Source of the DNA: Leptobrachium leishanense
Taxonomy: Eukaryota > Chordata > Amphibia > Anura > Megophryidae
Assembly: GCA_009667805.1 (NCBI GenBank)
Contig: CM019067.1
Span: 69,148,997 to 69,212,996 of the forward strand
Reading direction: 5' to 3'
Length of the DNA: 64,000 nt
The notes beneath the pieces are model-generated. The model was not told the origin of the DNA, did not search any database, and saw only the letters and a program-made list of their open reading frames with translations. Positions 9,493 through 21,034 of this stretch are shown here, in pieces. The translations under genes were made by a program, and so were the position numbers. Every line of letters starts with the position of its first letter. The first letter of the stretch is position 1.

Positions 9493-10110
9493 CTCTCGTT
9501 GCACTTTATGGTTTGGTTACACACTTGCACTCGTTGCACTTTATGGTTTGGTTGCACACTTGCACTCGTTGCACTATGGTTTGTCATTGCACTTTGTGGT
9601 TTGGTTGCACGCTTGCACTCGTTGCACTTTGGTTTGGTTGCACGCTTGCACTCGTTGCACTTTGTGGTTTGGTTGCACACTTGCAGTCGTTGCACTTGGT
9701 GGTTTGGTTACACACTTGCACTAGTTGCACTATGGTTTGTCGTTGCACTTTGTGGTTTGGTTGCACGCTTGCACTCGTTGCACTTTGGTTTGGTTGCACG
9801 CTTGCACTCGTTGCACTTTGTGGTTTGGTTGCACACTTGCAGTCATTGCACTTTGTGATTTGGTTGCACACTTGCAGTCGTTGCACTTGGTGGTTTGGTT
9901 ACACACTTGCACTAGTTGCACTATGGTTTGTCGTTGCACTTTGTGGTTTGGTTGCACGCTTGCACTCGTTGCACTTTGTGGTTTGGTTGCACACTTGCAC
10001 TTTGTGGTTTGGTTGCACACTTGCACTGGTTGCACTTTGTGGTTCACTTGCACTCGTTGCACTTTGTGGTTTGGTTGCACACTTTGTGGTTTGGTTATAC
10101 GCTGTTGCTA
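9493..10110. repeat. 35-bp minisatellite, right half
   Basis: About 18 units, continuing the array interrupted at 3579. Shows higher-order structure: a block with a short GCACTATGGTTTGTC unit recurs near 9570, 9728 and 9919. The 100-215 codon frames here are repeat products. Confidence 0.9.
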
Positions 10111-11590
10111 AGCAATGAAAGTCTGTTCTGTACTGAATTTTCTAGCTGAAGTTTGCACTTGATGTTCCTTGAGGAAGCGTCCCACGCACGGTGCTGTATC
10201 TGTACGTACGCCCGTACTTGCTGACATTACGCCGCTCGCCTGCACAATCGGACCTTTCGGGATAATCTGAATGTATAGTTTTCAGGTCTCTCGTTTCCTT
10301 GCTTGTCCCAGAATCCTCCTGTAAAGAGCTGGCTTTGTTTTGGTGCCTAAATTGGCCGGCCTAAGTTACTCTCATCAGATGCAGACACTTGGGGGATTTT
10401 TTGCCTAAGTGATCCGGCCCTTTTGTTCCAGTTTCAAAGGATTTGGAGTCTGTGCTTCCTCTGATCGGCAGTGATGATGTGCAGACAATCCCGGCTACTT
10501 GTGTATACACTTAGCGACATCTTGCATACAGCTGCCGTCTCCTGTGTAAGTACAAGATAATCTGCTGAAATTAGATCTGAGGGGGGGAAAGTTTGCCGCA
10601 GCATACTCTGGCCGCACTCATCGCTGCCTCTTTGCCGTTAGCGCGCAGCTCGCTTTGATATTCGGGGTCTGTGATGTGACTTGCATTCTTACAGCATTAC
10701 TGCGGCCTGTCTTGGATGAAGGTGGTTTATATCTGTGATCCTGTGGTTTGTCTCTTTGGGTGTGAGGGGTTGATTTATAGCATGTATTGATCTGTTTGGC
10801 TTAAAAGCCTCCGTAGCCTTTAATTCTATACTCCATCATATTAAAGGCTCGTTCTAGTGCTACAGAGATTTATTAAGGATTACTTTTTAAAACACCAGGA
10901 ATAACCCTGCAAACTGCGGCCGCTCTGGCATACGTGCGACTCGTGCACTGATTGGCTCTGTGCAGAATGCATGTTAAAGGGTCATTCCAGTTCTTTTAGA
11001 ATGGGGCCTTAATAATCCCCGTCTGGCAAGATGAGCATCGCCTACAGAGCTTTAATCTGATTTATGCAGGGGCTGTCAGGATACCGCAGACTCCTGCTCC
11101 CTATTTTCCTTGTTCACAGAAGCGGGTGGGAGTTCCTCCTCTCCTGTGCAGGGGAGATGATAGATATCCGTTTAAAGAGCCTTACCTGTTGACTTTGCTC
11201 TTGCCAGTGCTTGAATGGAAGCTCCCTCCCTAAAATTTCAGATTCCTTGAATTTCATAAATTTAAAATCCTGCATAAAGATGGCGGCACAGCCCTAGGGC
11301 CTGGAGACGGCACTTTTTGAGTGGCCCCGTGCTCACGTGTGATGTCTGCATGTGGAGACATGAAATCCTAGTTCAAGAGTAGGTGACCTCTTTCAGAAAA
11401 TCCTGAAGATCCCACTGGTTTCAATAATGTGCAATATCCTCTTGGAGGGGATCAGGTTATGGAGTTTATAGCTGCTCAGCACCTGGTAACGGCTCCATCC
11501 ATCAGATAAAATGAATGAAACGGCTGCCTAAGCCAATAGCGACTGCACTGCCAGCCCTGTACGGCTCCGTGCACTCTTTAGAAAGTGACA
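10111..11590. other. Unassigned non-coding DNA (1.5 kb)
   Basis: No open frame of note and no recognised full repeat. TTAAAGG motifs near 10842 and 10975 resemble T2-type MITE ends but no opposing terminus is visible. Confidence 0.4.
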
Positions 11591-11843
11591 TTAACCCCTT
11601 CACTGCTGAGCCATTTCACGTTTTAAAAAACTGTTTTCCTTTTTTTTTTTTTTTTTTTTTTTTCCCGTTACCAAACATGACCATGTTTAAAGTATCATTG
11701 GAAAGGCCATGCTCTGGCCTTTCTAATGATACCAAACATGACCCTTCTAGCTGCCAACAGTCGGGAGATATTGGGGTTCTCCCTACTTTCCTTAAGAGTC
11801 AATGAGGACGTTCCCCACACGTCCTCAGCAGTGAAAGGGTTAA
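11591..11843. mobile_element. TTAA-flanked (piggyBac-type) MITE
   Basis: 253 bp from TTAA to TTAA. The terminal inverted repeats are TTAACCCCTTCACTGCTGAG on the left and the inverse CTCAGCAGTGAAAGGGTTAA on the right, differing by about one base. The interior has a T23 run and a smaller stem built on GGAAAGGCCA. No transposase. The TTAA duplication and CCCTTT start suit the piggyBac superfamily. Confidence 0.75.
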
Positions 11844-11859
11844 AGTGATTTTCTTTTTT

Positions 11860-12044
11860 TGAGAAAGGATTTTAGCAGGAAGGATACATTGAGATTTCTC
11901 TCGTTTTCAAGTATGTCCTGGGTGGCGAGTACGTACCGTTAGGTGTCTTGCCCAAGGACACTTACTGGAGAGGTGCTCTTGCTGGGATCGAACCCATGTC
12001 TCCACAGGCTCTCTCCATGCAGAGCAGTGATGTTACCTCTACTT
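11860..12044 (-). mobile_element. tRNA-derived SINE (V-SINE-like), copy 1
   Basis: On the minus strand it runs from GTAGAGGTAACATCACTGCT through a B-box-like GGGTTCGATCCCAGC, the conserved AGTGTCCTTGGGCAAGACAC core, to a tail GAGAAATCTCAATGTATCCT ending in CCTGCTAAAATCC. The same family recurs at least seven times in this window. A tRNA-like head with this core is typical of vertebrate V-SINEs; the exact subfamily is not named. Confidence 0.75.
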
Positions 12045-13030
12045 CAAGTGTTCAAGAAGATCCTTCAATTCCTCTAACATAAGTGCATTCGTCACACTCG
12101 CCTGCTGGCCGCTGACATTGTCTCCTTCAGGCCGGCTCTTCTAATCTCTCCTCACAGGTACAAGTCGTCCCATCCAGTGGCTTTGCGCAGGTTATTGCTA
12201 AGATGCCGGCGCGCTGCAGTTCAGTATGACCGGCGTGTTTTTGATTTTTGGAGGGATCTTCTAGTAAGTTCTTCCTCCACACACTTGTTATAGTGCTTGT
12301 AGTGTTCATTTGAAGGCAACCCTTGAGAGCACGATGCAAGGCACCTAACAGGGCTTTTATTCATGCATATATATTTACACACACATATATATATTTAATT
12401 TTATTATGCTTTTTAATTCAGAACCCCTATAAAACATGACATGATGCAGCAAAATACAATATCCCGTGTAATCAGACACATGGAGAGTGGACACTGTGCT
12501 GCTTTGGGATGATGAGGTAACGAAGGAATACGCAAAGCCCCGGGCCCCGATCAAACGCTGCCATGAAAGTGTCCCCGTTGACACAATGATTTTTAGTTCA
12601 TTTTAATTCCTCCTTCAAAATGAAGCGAGGCTTGCCCTGAGACCAGATTCTAAAGTATTCTGGAAAAACACAATAACTGGAGAAAAAACACAAAGCCAGG
12701 ACAGATCTATTTTTTTTAGTATGTAAACTGGAAGTCCAGCCTCCTCTGAAAGTCATTCTGTCATGTCCTGGGGACACTTTGCCTAATTTTACAGGGAATT
12801 CGATTTTCTCTTCATGTTGTGCTAGCCAAACAGGAATTAAATGTTGTAACAGATCTCCGTACCTCGACTGGGTCACATCTATTAATGCCGCGCCCTTGCC
12901 AGACCTCCGTTCTTCCACCAGCAGTCTTTCTTGCCTTTCTCCAGCCCGTAGCCGAAGCTTAAGGACGGATACACTGAAAGGGTGGTGATGGCTTTCCCAA
13001 GAAATCAGCCAGCACGCAGATCTTGGGAGT
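12045..13030. other. Unassigned non-coding DNA
   Basis: Short overlapping frames on both strands (62-106 codons) with no recognisable protein and no splice-flanked exon. A (TA)-rich tract lies near 12360-12400. Confidence 0.35.
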
Positions 13031-13108
13031 GCCGGCTGGGTGGAGTAGAGGTAACATCACTGCTCTGCATGGAGAGAGCCTGTGGAGTAATGGGTTCGAT
13101 CCCAGCAA
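13031..13108 (+). mobile_element. tRNA-derived SINE head, cut off by a minisatellite
   Basis: Contains the tRNA-like head GGTGGAGTAGAGGTAACATC and the B-box GGGTTCGATCCCAGC of the family, then stops where the 36-bp array begins. The core and tail are absent. Confidence 0.75.
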
Positions 13109-13117
13109 ACACCCTGG

Positions 13118-14365
13118 CATCTTACTGCAATACACCAGGCATAGTGCTGCGCTGCATCAGGAATCTCTCCCCCGGCATATTGCTGTGCTACATCAGTTAT
13201 TTCTCCCCTGGCGTATTGCTGCGCTACATCAGGAATCTCTCCCCCGGCATATTGCTGCGCTACATCAGGAATCTCTCCCCCGGCATATTGCTGCGCTACC
13301 TCAGGAATCTCTCCCCCGGCATATTGCTGCGCTACATCAGGAATCTCTCCCCCGGCATATTGCTGCGCTACATCAGGAATCTCTCCCCCGGCATATTGCT
13401 GCGCTACATCAGGAATCCCTCCCCTGGCATATTGCTGCGCTACATCAGGAATCCCTCCCCTGGCATATTGCTGCGCTACATCAGGAATCTCTCCCCCGGC
13501 ATATTGCTGCGCTACATCAGGAATCCCTCCCCTGGCATATTGCTGCGCTACATCAGGAATCTCTCCCCCGGCATATTGCTGTGCTACATCAGGAATCTAT
13601 CCCCCGGCATATTGCTGCGCTACATCAGGAATCTCTCCCCCGGCATATTGCTGCGCTACATCAGGAATCGCTCCCCCTGCATATTGCTGCGCTACATCAG
13701 GAATCCCTCCCCTGGCATATTGCTGCGCTACATCAGGAATCTCTCCCCTGGCATATTGCTGCGCTACAACAGGAATCTCTCCCCTGGCGTATTGCTGCGC
13801 TACATCAGGAATCGCTCCCCCTGCATATTGCTGCGCTACATCAGGAATCTCTCCCCTGGCATATTGCTGCGCTACAACAGGAATCTCTCCCCTGGCGTAT
13901 TGCTGCGCTACATCAAGAATCTCTCCCCTGGCGTATTGCTGCGCTACATCAGGAATCCCTTCCCTGGCATATTGCTGCGCTACATCAGGAATCCCTCCCC
14001 TGGCATATTGCTGCGCTACATCAGGAATCTCTCCCCCGGCATATTGCTGTGCTACATCAGGAATCTATCCCCCGGCATATTGCTGCGCTACATCAGAAAT
14101 CTCTCCCCCGGCATATTGCTGCGCTACATCAGGAATCGCTCCCCCTGCATATTGCTGCGCTACATCAGGAATCCCTCCCCTGGCATATTGCTGCGCTACA
14201 TCAGGAATCTCTCCCCTGGCATATTGCTGCGCTACAACAGGAATCTCTCCCCTGGCGTATTGCTGCGCTACATCAAGAATCTCTCCCCTGGCGTATTGCT
14301 GCGCTACATTAGGAATCCCTCCCCCGGCATATTGCGGCACTACACCAGGAATCCCTCCCTGGCAT
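13118..14365. repeat. 36-bp minisatellite (about 34 units)
   Basis: Unit: ATTGCTGCGCTACATCAGGA plus ATCTCTCCCCCGGCAT. Because 36 is divisible by three, every frame is a 12-residue repeat; the 495- and 429-codon frames (SPGILLRYIRNL repeats) are artefacts. Diagnostic variants recur 468 bp apart (for example ATCGCTCCCCCTGC near 13668 and 14136), showing a 13-unit segmental duplication inside the array. Confidence 0.92.
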
Positions 14366-15210
14366 CTTGGTGTCTGGGACAGGTAATTGAATTAACTCTG
14401 GACACTAAGACCTACAGCGCAACATTCCAACAAAGCAGAACAATAAAAGATACAATAGTCTGTCACTGATGTAAACATATTCTAGATAGGTGGAGTAGGG
14501 AAGGGCTACAGTGACCCACACAGTAATCATATTAGCAGATAGTAACAGATAAGCATATACCATAAATAATATTAACAATATGTGTATTCACACCTAACAC
14601 AAGCACAAACATCCTGCACCTAGAATTGTAGGTACAGGGTTTCTTCAACATATGAGAGGGCAGGGAAACAATATAGAACATCTGGCCTGCGCCTCACAAA
14701 TGCATCTCTAGGTCCATGTACACCAAGTTCAAAGTGACTTCCGTCACAAATATAAAGTCCCTATTAAATAAACTGAACCCCCCCCCCCCGTCTAACGATA
14801 CATTCTGTCGGCGAGATGGCAGAAGCAACACCTGATTCTGCACCGATGGGAGCGGCCTTTTGCAATATCTCTGTCACGCAAAGTGGCATAACTGATCTTT
14901 GTTAAATACAATATCTTTGGCTTGCTGTTATTACACTTAAAATGAAGTAAACAGGCCGGATGAGCCCAATGGCTTTCTTTTTTTTATTATTATCTTCAAT
15001 CAGAATCCTTTAATGTGTTTCTCGTCATGTAAATATTTGTGCGTGGACAATCTGCTTTACTTACAATAAAAAAATAAACCACTAAAACTCAGATTTTCAA
15101 GTGTTTAGACATCCTGAAACAAGTAAATCAGAGTGGTCTTTGATAGCCTTTTGCAAAGTATATGTCTGTATGATGCCCATTTGTGTGTCCTCTGTTAAAA
15201 TGAATGTGTT
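14366..15210. other. Unassigned non-coding DNA
   Basis: AT-rich, with a C-rich run near 14780. No gene or recognised repeat. Confidence 0.35.
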
Positions 15211-15488
15211 TTAACCCCTTACAGCTGGGTTGTGCCCGGCAGGGGGGCGTTAGCGCCGGTAGTACTTTCCACTTGCTGGCTGCTGTGGCGGGGGCCCTCC
15301 TCCGGCCCGCTGACGCGCGTCATTAGCTGCAGGGGGATGGACTGAGATGAGGCTGTCACATGGCAACCAATGACGCGCGCTGTGCTCCAGCTGGTGGGCA
15401 GGCCTGTTGCGGCCCATAGATGACAGTTAACGCCCCCCCCCCCTGCCCTTGGGACGGCGTGTTACAACCCCCGGCGGGTGAGGGTTAA
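15211..15488. mobile_element. Candidate TTAA-flanked MITE
   Basis: GC-rich block from TTAACCCCTTACAGC to the inverse-type end GTGAGGGTTAA. The ends match only over TTAACCC, so the call rests on the TTAA pair, the sharp GC change and the interior G- and C-run symmetry. It shares its right TTAA with the next element. Confidence 0.5.
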
Positions 15489-16412
15489 AGGGACATGCGT
15501 GCTTTGCTAGTTTGCTTTTAACAATGAGCAATGCCTTTTGAATGAGTCAGTAGTGTCATTCAGCAGGCATAAAAAGCAAATAAATATGATATTTTATCAT
15601 ATTTACCTGCTTTTCTTTTTTGGTGTTTTCCACTCCTTCCTCACGAGGCACTTAAAGCTAACCAATCAGTGTGTATACTTTGGTATACATAAACAAATGC
15701 ACTGAGCATGTGTGACTGAGTTGCTCCTCCTCCCTCCTGCACTGTGAGCTGAGGGGAGGGCGGGGCTGAACTTTCACCCCCAGCTACTGCAGAGACCGGG
15801 AAGGAAAAAATATCAATGCACACAGGGAGAAAGAGACAGCGTAGAGAGAGACAACAAGAAAAGGTAAAGAGCGATCGACAGAAAGATAAAGCAGAGAAAG
15901 TACAAGAAAAGGTGCATTAGAAGAGCGTGTGCACACGAGACTTGTGCGTGTGCACAAGAGAGAGTGAGGGCGTTTGAGCGAGACAGTGAGTATGTAAACC
16001 ATGACAGAGGACAAGTAAGGGAGTGAGCGAGTGATTGAGTGAGTGTGAGAGAGTGCGCCTTGTTTTCACAGTTGCAGAGATGCTAATATTCAGTGCCTCA
16101 GTTTCCCCACTCTGAGGTCCTGAGCGCGCACTGGGTTTCGCGTGCACAGCTTGTGCTAGTTCATGTGAAGCTTTGATGGGTGGAGTAGTGGGCGGGGAGG
16201 AGGCGGGAAATATACAGGAAGTGGGAGTTGAAAAACACCCCTAGTTGAGGGGCGTGACCAGAGAAAATGAAATGACAGCGTTTAAAGCAAGAAAATAAAC
16301 ATTTTTCACAGATTTTTAAAACTCATTGATTTATTCTACTTTGTCTACAGGTATAAAAGTGTTTAAATGTCAATTAAAACCCTTTTTTGTCTAGACGTGC
16401 ATATCCCTTTAA
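15485..16412. mobile_element. T2-type MITE, 928 bp
   Basis: Left end TTAAAGGGACATGCGTGC; right end, inverted, TTAAAGGGATATGCACGTC. TTAA at both edges. The Xenopus T2 MITE family is defined by TTAAAGGRR termini and a TTAA target. The interior holds a GAGA-rich tract (15800-16060) and no transposase; open frames of about 76 codons on minus are low-complexity. Confidence 0.75.
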
Positions 16413-17807
16413 TGTGATGTACAGTAGGGCTGAAACAACGAGAACCAGGGTTGGGGAACCAATGCTCTAAGGTTAAAATGGAGGAGTTTTAACACCTCTT
16501 GAACCCTCTCCCCCCTCTCATTTTAACCCTCGAGTATAATTTACTTGCCCATCTTTCCAGCGCATGTATCAGCAACATAACATAAGCACAGTAAGGACAT
16601 TTCATTTTTTGGTGGTTGTGGCCCTTTTAATATGGTGAGTTTTGGATTAAAAAAAAATTACAAATTTCTTATGTTTGTGTGTTCCAGGTTTAATCTGAAT
16701 TTTTACACGTTGGGCACAAGATAAAGTGTTCCTCCACAAATCATATTGAGGAGCACGAATGAATATATATAATTATTTTTTCATTCCTATTTTTCCCCCA
16801 TTGTGACCCTTTGATTGTTTTTATTACCTATGTACGTAGACAGGCAGCAGCCGTTTCCTACGCGTCTCTTTCCTCTCCGTTTTATTTTTCTGTGAGAAAA
16901 CTTCCCCAACAATCCCTTCCACCCTTGAGAGGAGCGCGGATTGCTTGCAGTGTCAATACATCTCAAGAAGCCTTTGTGAAGGACAATAAACCTCCCTGTT
17001 CTTTTCTCAGGAGAGGCGGTAGAATTTCAGCCACTATTTCAGATGCAGATAATACCTTGTTTGGAGAAGTTTGTTTGAAAAAGAAAGAGAGGGGGGAGAA
17101 AAAAAGAAATGGTGGGTCAAGTTAGAGTGAATTATCACCTAGGCTGGCTGGCTGCGTGTGTGCGTTTGTGCCAGCAATCCGATACTGTGGGAAAGTCTCT
17201 AGCCACCTTCCGAGAGGATGAGACAGAGACGTACAATGGGTCATGTTCATCGCAGTTGGATCCTAATGGGCTCCTTGGACGTTTTAGCTGGCCGAGACCA
17301 TGACATTGGAAATGCGGCAGTGTCTACTGGATCCATTGTGTCATCCTATGCGCGGTTATGTCTCCAGGCATTTACCTGTTCTATGGGTAAATAAAATCAT
17401 CTCCTTCATCATTCGCCCTTTGAAAATATTTAAATTTATGAAGGGGAATTGATCATAACAATTGACTCCCATTCTCGGACATCTCTAACTTCTATTGGGA
17501 CATTCTTGAAGTTTCCACTCCAGGAAATTCCCCCATCTCTTTTGTACACTCACACTTGTGGGAACACCAAATAAAATCTGTAAAAGATGCTGCGTGGAGC
17601 CTACAGCGAATCTGAAGGCACCTGTTAGGCACATCACGTGAGGGTACCATTCGCCATCTACCAACACCTAAAGGCTGATGGGTGAGGATAGAAAAATGTT
17701 ACGGCAGGCCTCTGCAAATTGTCTTATTTGGCCTGGCTGGAGGCATAATTTTATTAAGTAAACCTCATAATTTCATTAAAACAACAGAATAATATTTAAA
17801 ATGTTTA
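16413..17807. other. Unassigned non-coding DNA (1.4 kb)
   Basis: A 104-codon frame at 16811-17125 lacks recognisable domains and splice context. Nothing else supported. Confidence 0.35.
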
Positions 17808-17815
17808 TTAAAATC

Positions 17816-18744
17816 TAGGGCCGAAACAACTAATCGATTAATCGACAGCCAATCGATGATTAAAATAGTTGTCAACGATTTCCATTATCGATTAATCGGT
17901 GTCGATTAATCGTCATGTGTGCAGCACACACTGTTTAGAGACAGACTGCGTTAAACGTAAATATCCTCAGCTTCGGAGCTGATCGGAGAAGACGCGCCGC
18001 TGCTTTACTCAGTATGATTTATTTCTAGGGTTATGTCAGACACAACCAGTTTGTATTTATTCTGTTTAAAACAGTAGCAGAACTATAACACAAACAATAG
18101 GATACTGCCACTGGGTGAAGTGTGTTTTTATCCTTACTTGAAGCTGGAGTCCTGTGCCACCACCTTACCCTCCCTGCCACACCCTCTTTGGTCGGGAACT
18201 GCCATTCCCTCCCTTTGGTCTGGTCCCTTTCCCCAAACTCACTCCCACACTCAGATCTGTTTTTTTTGTCCATACCCACTCCCTCTCACACTCAGGTCAA
18301 GTCACTCCCTTCCACCTCCAGTCCCTCCTCCTACTCAGTTTGTTCATGAAATTATTTAAAATGGACACTCTACACACCCTGACCACTTTATCTTATTAAC
18401 CCCGATTTCATGCTAACCTCATCATCTATGACCAAGTGTTTGTAGCCACGTTTGAGAAAGCAAACATGGGCTTAAGCTGCGCATGATGCAGCATCAACCC
18501 ATCCCTCTGACCAGGCACTCGCATACCTTGTGTGAAAAGTACGCAAGATCCGCAATTTGCATATGTGCATATAAAAGTTTTGTACTCTACGCAAATTACT
18601 TATGAAAAAAGGGGGAGGGGTTGTGGTTATTCCATCATTTTTCTCTCTCTTTTTTTTTTTTTTTTTTCATCCGATGAATCGATTAATCAAAATAATAATC
18701 GGCCAACTAATCGATTATGAGAATAATCGTTAGTTGCAGCCCTA
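17816..18744. mobile_element. Non-autonomous hAT element, 929 bp
   Basis: Flanked by an exact 8-bp duplication TTAAAATC (17808-17815 and 18745-18752). Ends TAGGGCCGAAACAACTAATC and, inverted, TAGGGCTGCAACTAACGATT. Subterminal ATCGATTAATCG copies cluster at both ends, likely transposase-binding repeats. The interior has CT-rich tracts and a T18 run near 18650 but no transposase. Confidence 0.9.
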
Positions 18745-18769
18745 TTAAAATCAGAACAATTTTTTTTTG

Positions 18770-18954
18770 GAGAAAGTATTTTACCAGGAAGGATACATTG
18801 AGATTTCTCTCGTCTTCAAGTATGTCCTGGGTGGCGAGTATGTACCGTTAGGTGTCTTGCCCAAGGACACTTACTGGAGAGGTGCTCTTGCTGTGATTCG
18901 AACCTGTGTCTCCACAGTTATAGAGCAGTGATGTTACCTCTACTCCATCCAGTC
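18770..18954 (-). mobile_element. tRNA-derived SINE (V-SINE-like), copy
   Basis: Same head, core and tail as the copy at 11860; a small change in the head (TTATAGAGCAGTG) replaces the GCTCTCTCCATGC segment. It sits 18 bp from the hAT element's right duplication. Confidence 0.75.
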
Positions 18955-20633
18955 GATATTTACAGTTTATTTGTGTTTACTGAAATTCTAACAGAAGTGT
19001 GTTTTTGTTTAAAAAAAGTAAAATAAAAATTAAAAAAATGTAAAATTCCAAAAGCATAGAATTTCTATTTACTAACATGCTAGTTATTTAATGTGTATTA
19101 ATGAAAATTCCAACAGAATATTATATTGATATTTAAAATGTATTTGTATTAAACTTCCAGAACAATGTTATGTTTATAGAATTTGTTTACTAAAATTCCA
19201 ACAAAATTATATTTAGAATGTATTTATATTTCCAACATAAGGTTATTTATATATAGTAAAATTCCACCTGACTAATATATCATTACTTAAATCTTGTTTG
19301 CATTCTTTAAATTTCCATCCGATTTTTTTTTTACGGCAGTTCTGGTGCCTATACTTTCATTAAGCTTAATCGATGCACGACGCGTGATGTCACTGATGGG
19401 AAGTGATAAAATCACATGCAAAGTCGTGCTTTATTCAATCATTCATACCCATTACACACGGAAAAAAAATATTGCCTGGATGTGCCATCTCTGCTGAATG
19501 TGTTTAATGCGGGATTTGTAATTTATGCTAATTTAGAGAGCCATTTAATGTGCGTTAGACCTGCGCTCCCCTTGATTTCTCTTTGTACGCCTTTCAGTTT
19601 TTAATTACGTCTTTTTGTCTAACGCGCGCTGAATGGATCATTCTTCCGTTCGCAGTGTATGCCTTTCATTCATGGCTATCCGGTGGCAGTTTTCCCAGGA
19701 CACCTTTCTGTTCCTAAAGGGAGCTGTAATACCAAGGGAGGCTCTTGCCGAGTCGCTCTCCGTGCTGGTAGGCCGCGCAGTGGGCCACTAGACCCTGACA
19801 GATGAGCGGATTGCTTGTATTTCAGTAGGAAAACTCTGTATAAGAGTATCAATAGAAGGAACCTGTACAGCTTCTCAATGCACATGTGGCTCCATTCATC
19901 GAAAACAGAGTTGCCCCCAACAAGTTCCACACTGCTGTAATGGTGGTTTGGTTGGCTAACGTCGGCTTGTGTAACTCTGTAAGGAAAGGCTAGCTTATTG
20001 GGGTGTATTGGCCGATGTTTCCTTACATAATTCCCTGTGTCGACGCTGACACGTGCACAAGGGAATACGACCGGGTAGATTGACGTCTCGGTGGGACAGT
20101 ACCTTCCATTAAGGGCGGACCTTCTACTAGAGGGACAGTTTCGGGGGTGGGGGTTATGCATATAATGTGCAAAAAATTAAGAAAATTGCTAAAAGGAAAA
20201 AAAATTAATGAGGGGCCGATCCTGCTCTCATCACTCAACAGTCGGTTATTACTTGGACTGGGGGTGTGGGTACCAGCAGAGTCTATGAGCTGAAGATTAA
20301 GCGAGAGCAGAGAGCAAGGGAAAACTCCTTCATGCGGCCCATCAGCATGTTATTGTCCCCAGGCAAGGTCAATCCATTCGGAGCGGTCCAGATGTATGCA
20401 GGCATATGGTAGCCTGGAGGTATCACCATACAGCTGTAAGATCACTTTTTGGCAAAGCCCTATATGGCCATTATTTATTATGCATTCGCGGTATAAAAAG
20501 TTGCTTTTTTTGTGCGTGACTCTTTTAAATAGTTTCAGATTATTTTAAGATGATCTGAATTTGTCTCCTTTCCATTAGTTGCAAGATGCAGAGGACGTAC
20601 CGGCGCAATAGGTCGAGCGGCGCATGCACATTA
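18955..20633. other. Unassigned non-coding DNA (1.7 kb)
   Basis: Very AT-rich to about 19330. A 161-codon minus frame at 19676-20161 has no recognisable domain. No gene supported. Confidence 0.35.
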
Positions 20634-21034
20634 TTATCATCATCATCCTCATCATTTATATAGCGCCAGCAGTTTCCGCAGCGCTTTACAATAACCAAAG
20701 GGAACGAGATCCAGATACACGGACATAGGATGGAAACAAGAGGTGTAGAGGGCCCTGCTCATACCTTGCAATCTAGAGGGATCGGGGTTGAGGAAGACCA
20801 CGAGAGTTTTACTCGATAGCAGGATCATTAGTGCCAGTGGTTCGGGAATGGTGGGGCCATAGAAGCAGCTTCAATCATGTGTGAGTAGGTGAACAGAGGG
20901 ATGAGTTGCGTCAGTGATGTACCCAATCTGAAGAGATGGGTTTTCAGGGATTTCTTGAAGGACTGAAGGTCAGGGGAGGCTTTGATAGGGCGAGGCAAGT
21001 CATTCCACAGGACTATTACAAACCAAATTCCCAT
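20634..21034 (-). mobile_element. 5'-truncated L2-type LINE 3' end, second subfamily
   Basis: On minus the coding end reads WNDLPRPIKASPDLQSFKK, continuing into SLKTHLFRLG, the conserved L2 C-terminal block. The 3' UTR follows and ends GCGCTATATAAATGATGAGG with ATG/AAT repeats. The subfamily differs from the copies at 23.0 and 56.4 kb. Confidence 0.8.

Noticed and set aside
13031..13108. Functional tRNA gene
   Set aside because: Only a tRNA-derived SINE head with a B-box-like word; no cloverleaf or anticodon arm can be drawn.
12982..14469. 495-codon open frame with SPGILLRYIRNL repeats
   Set aside because: Product of a 36-bp array beside a SINE; the other frames are open too.
19676..20161. 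161-codon minus frame as a gene
   Set aside because: No motif, no exon boundaries, and the length is possible by chance in 64 kb of six frames.
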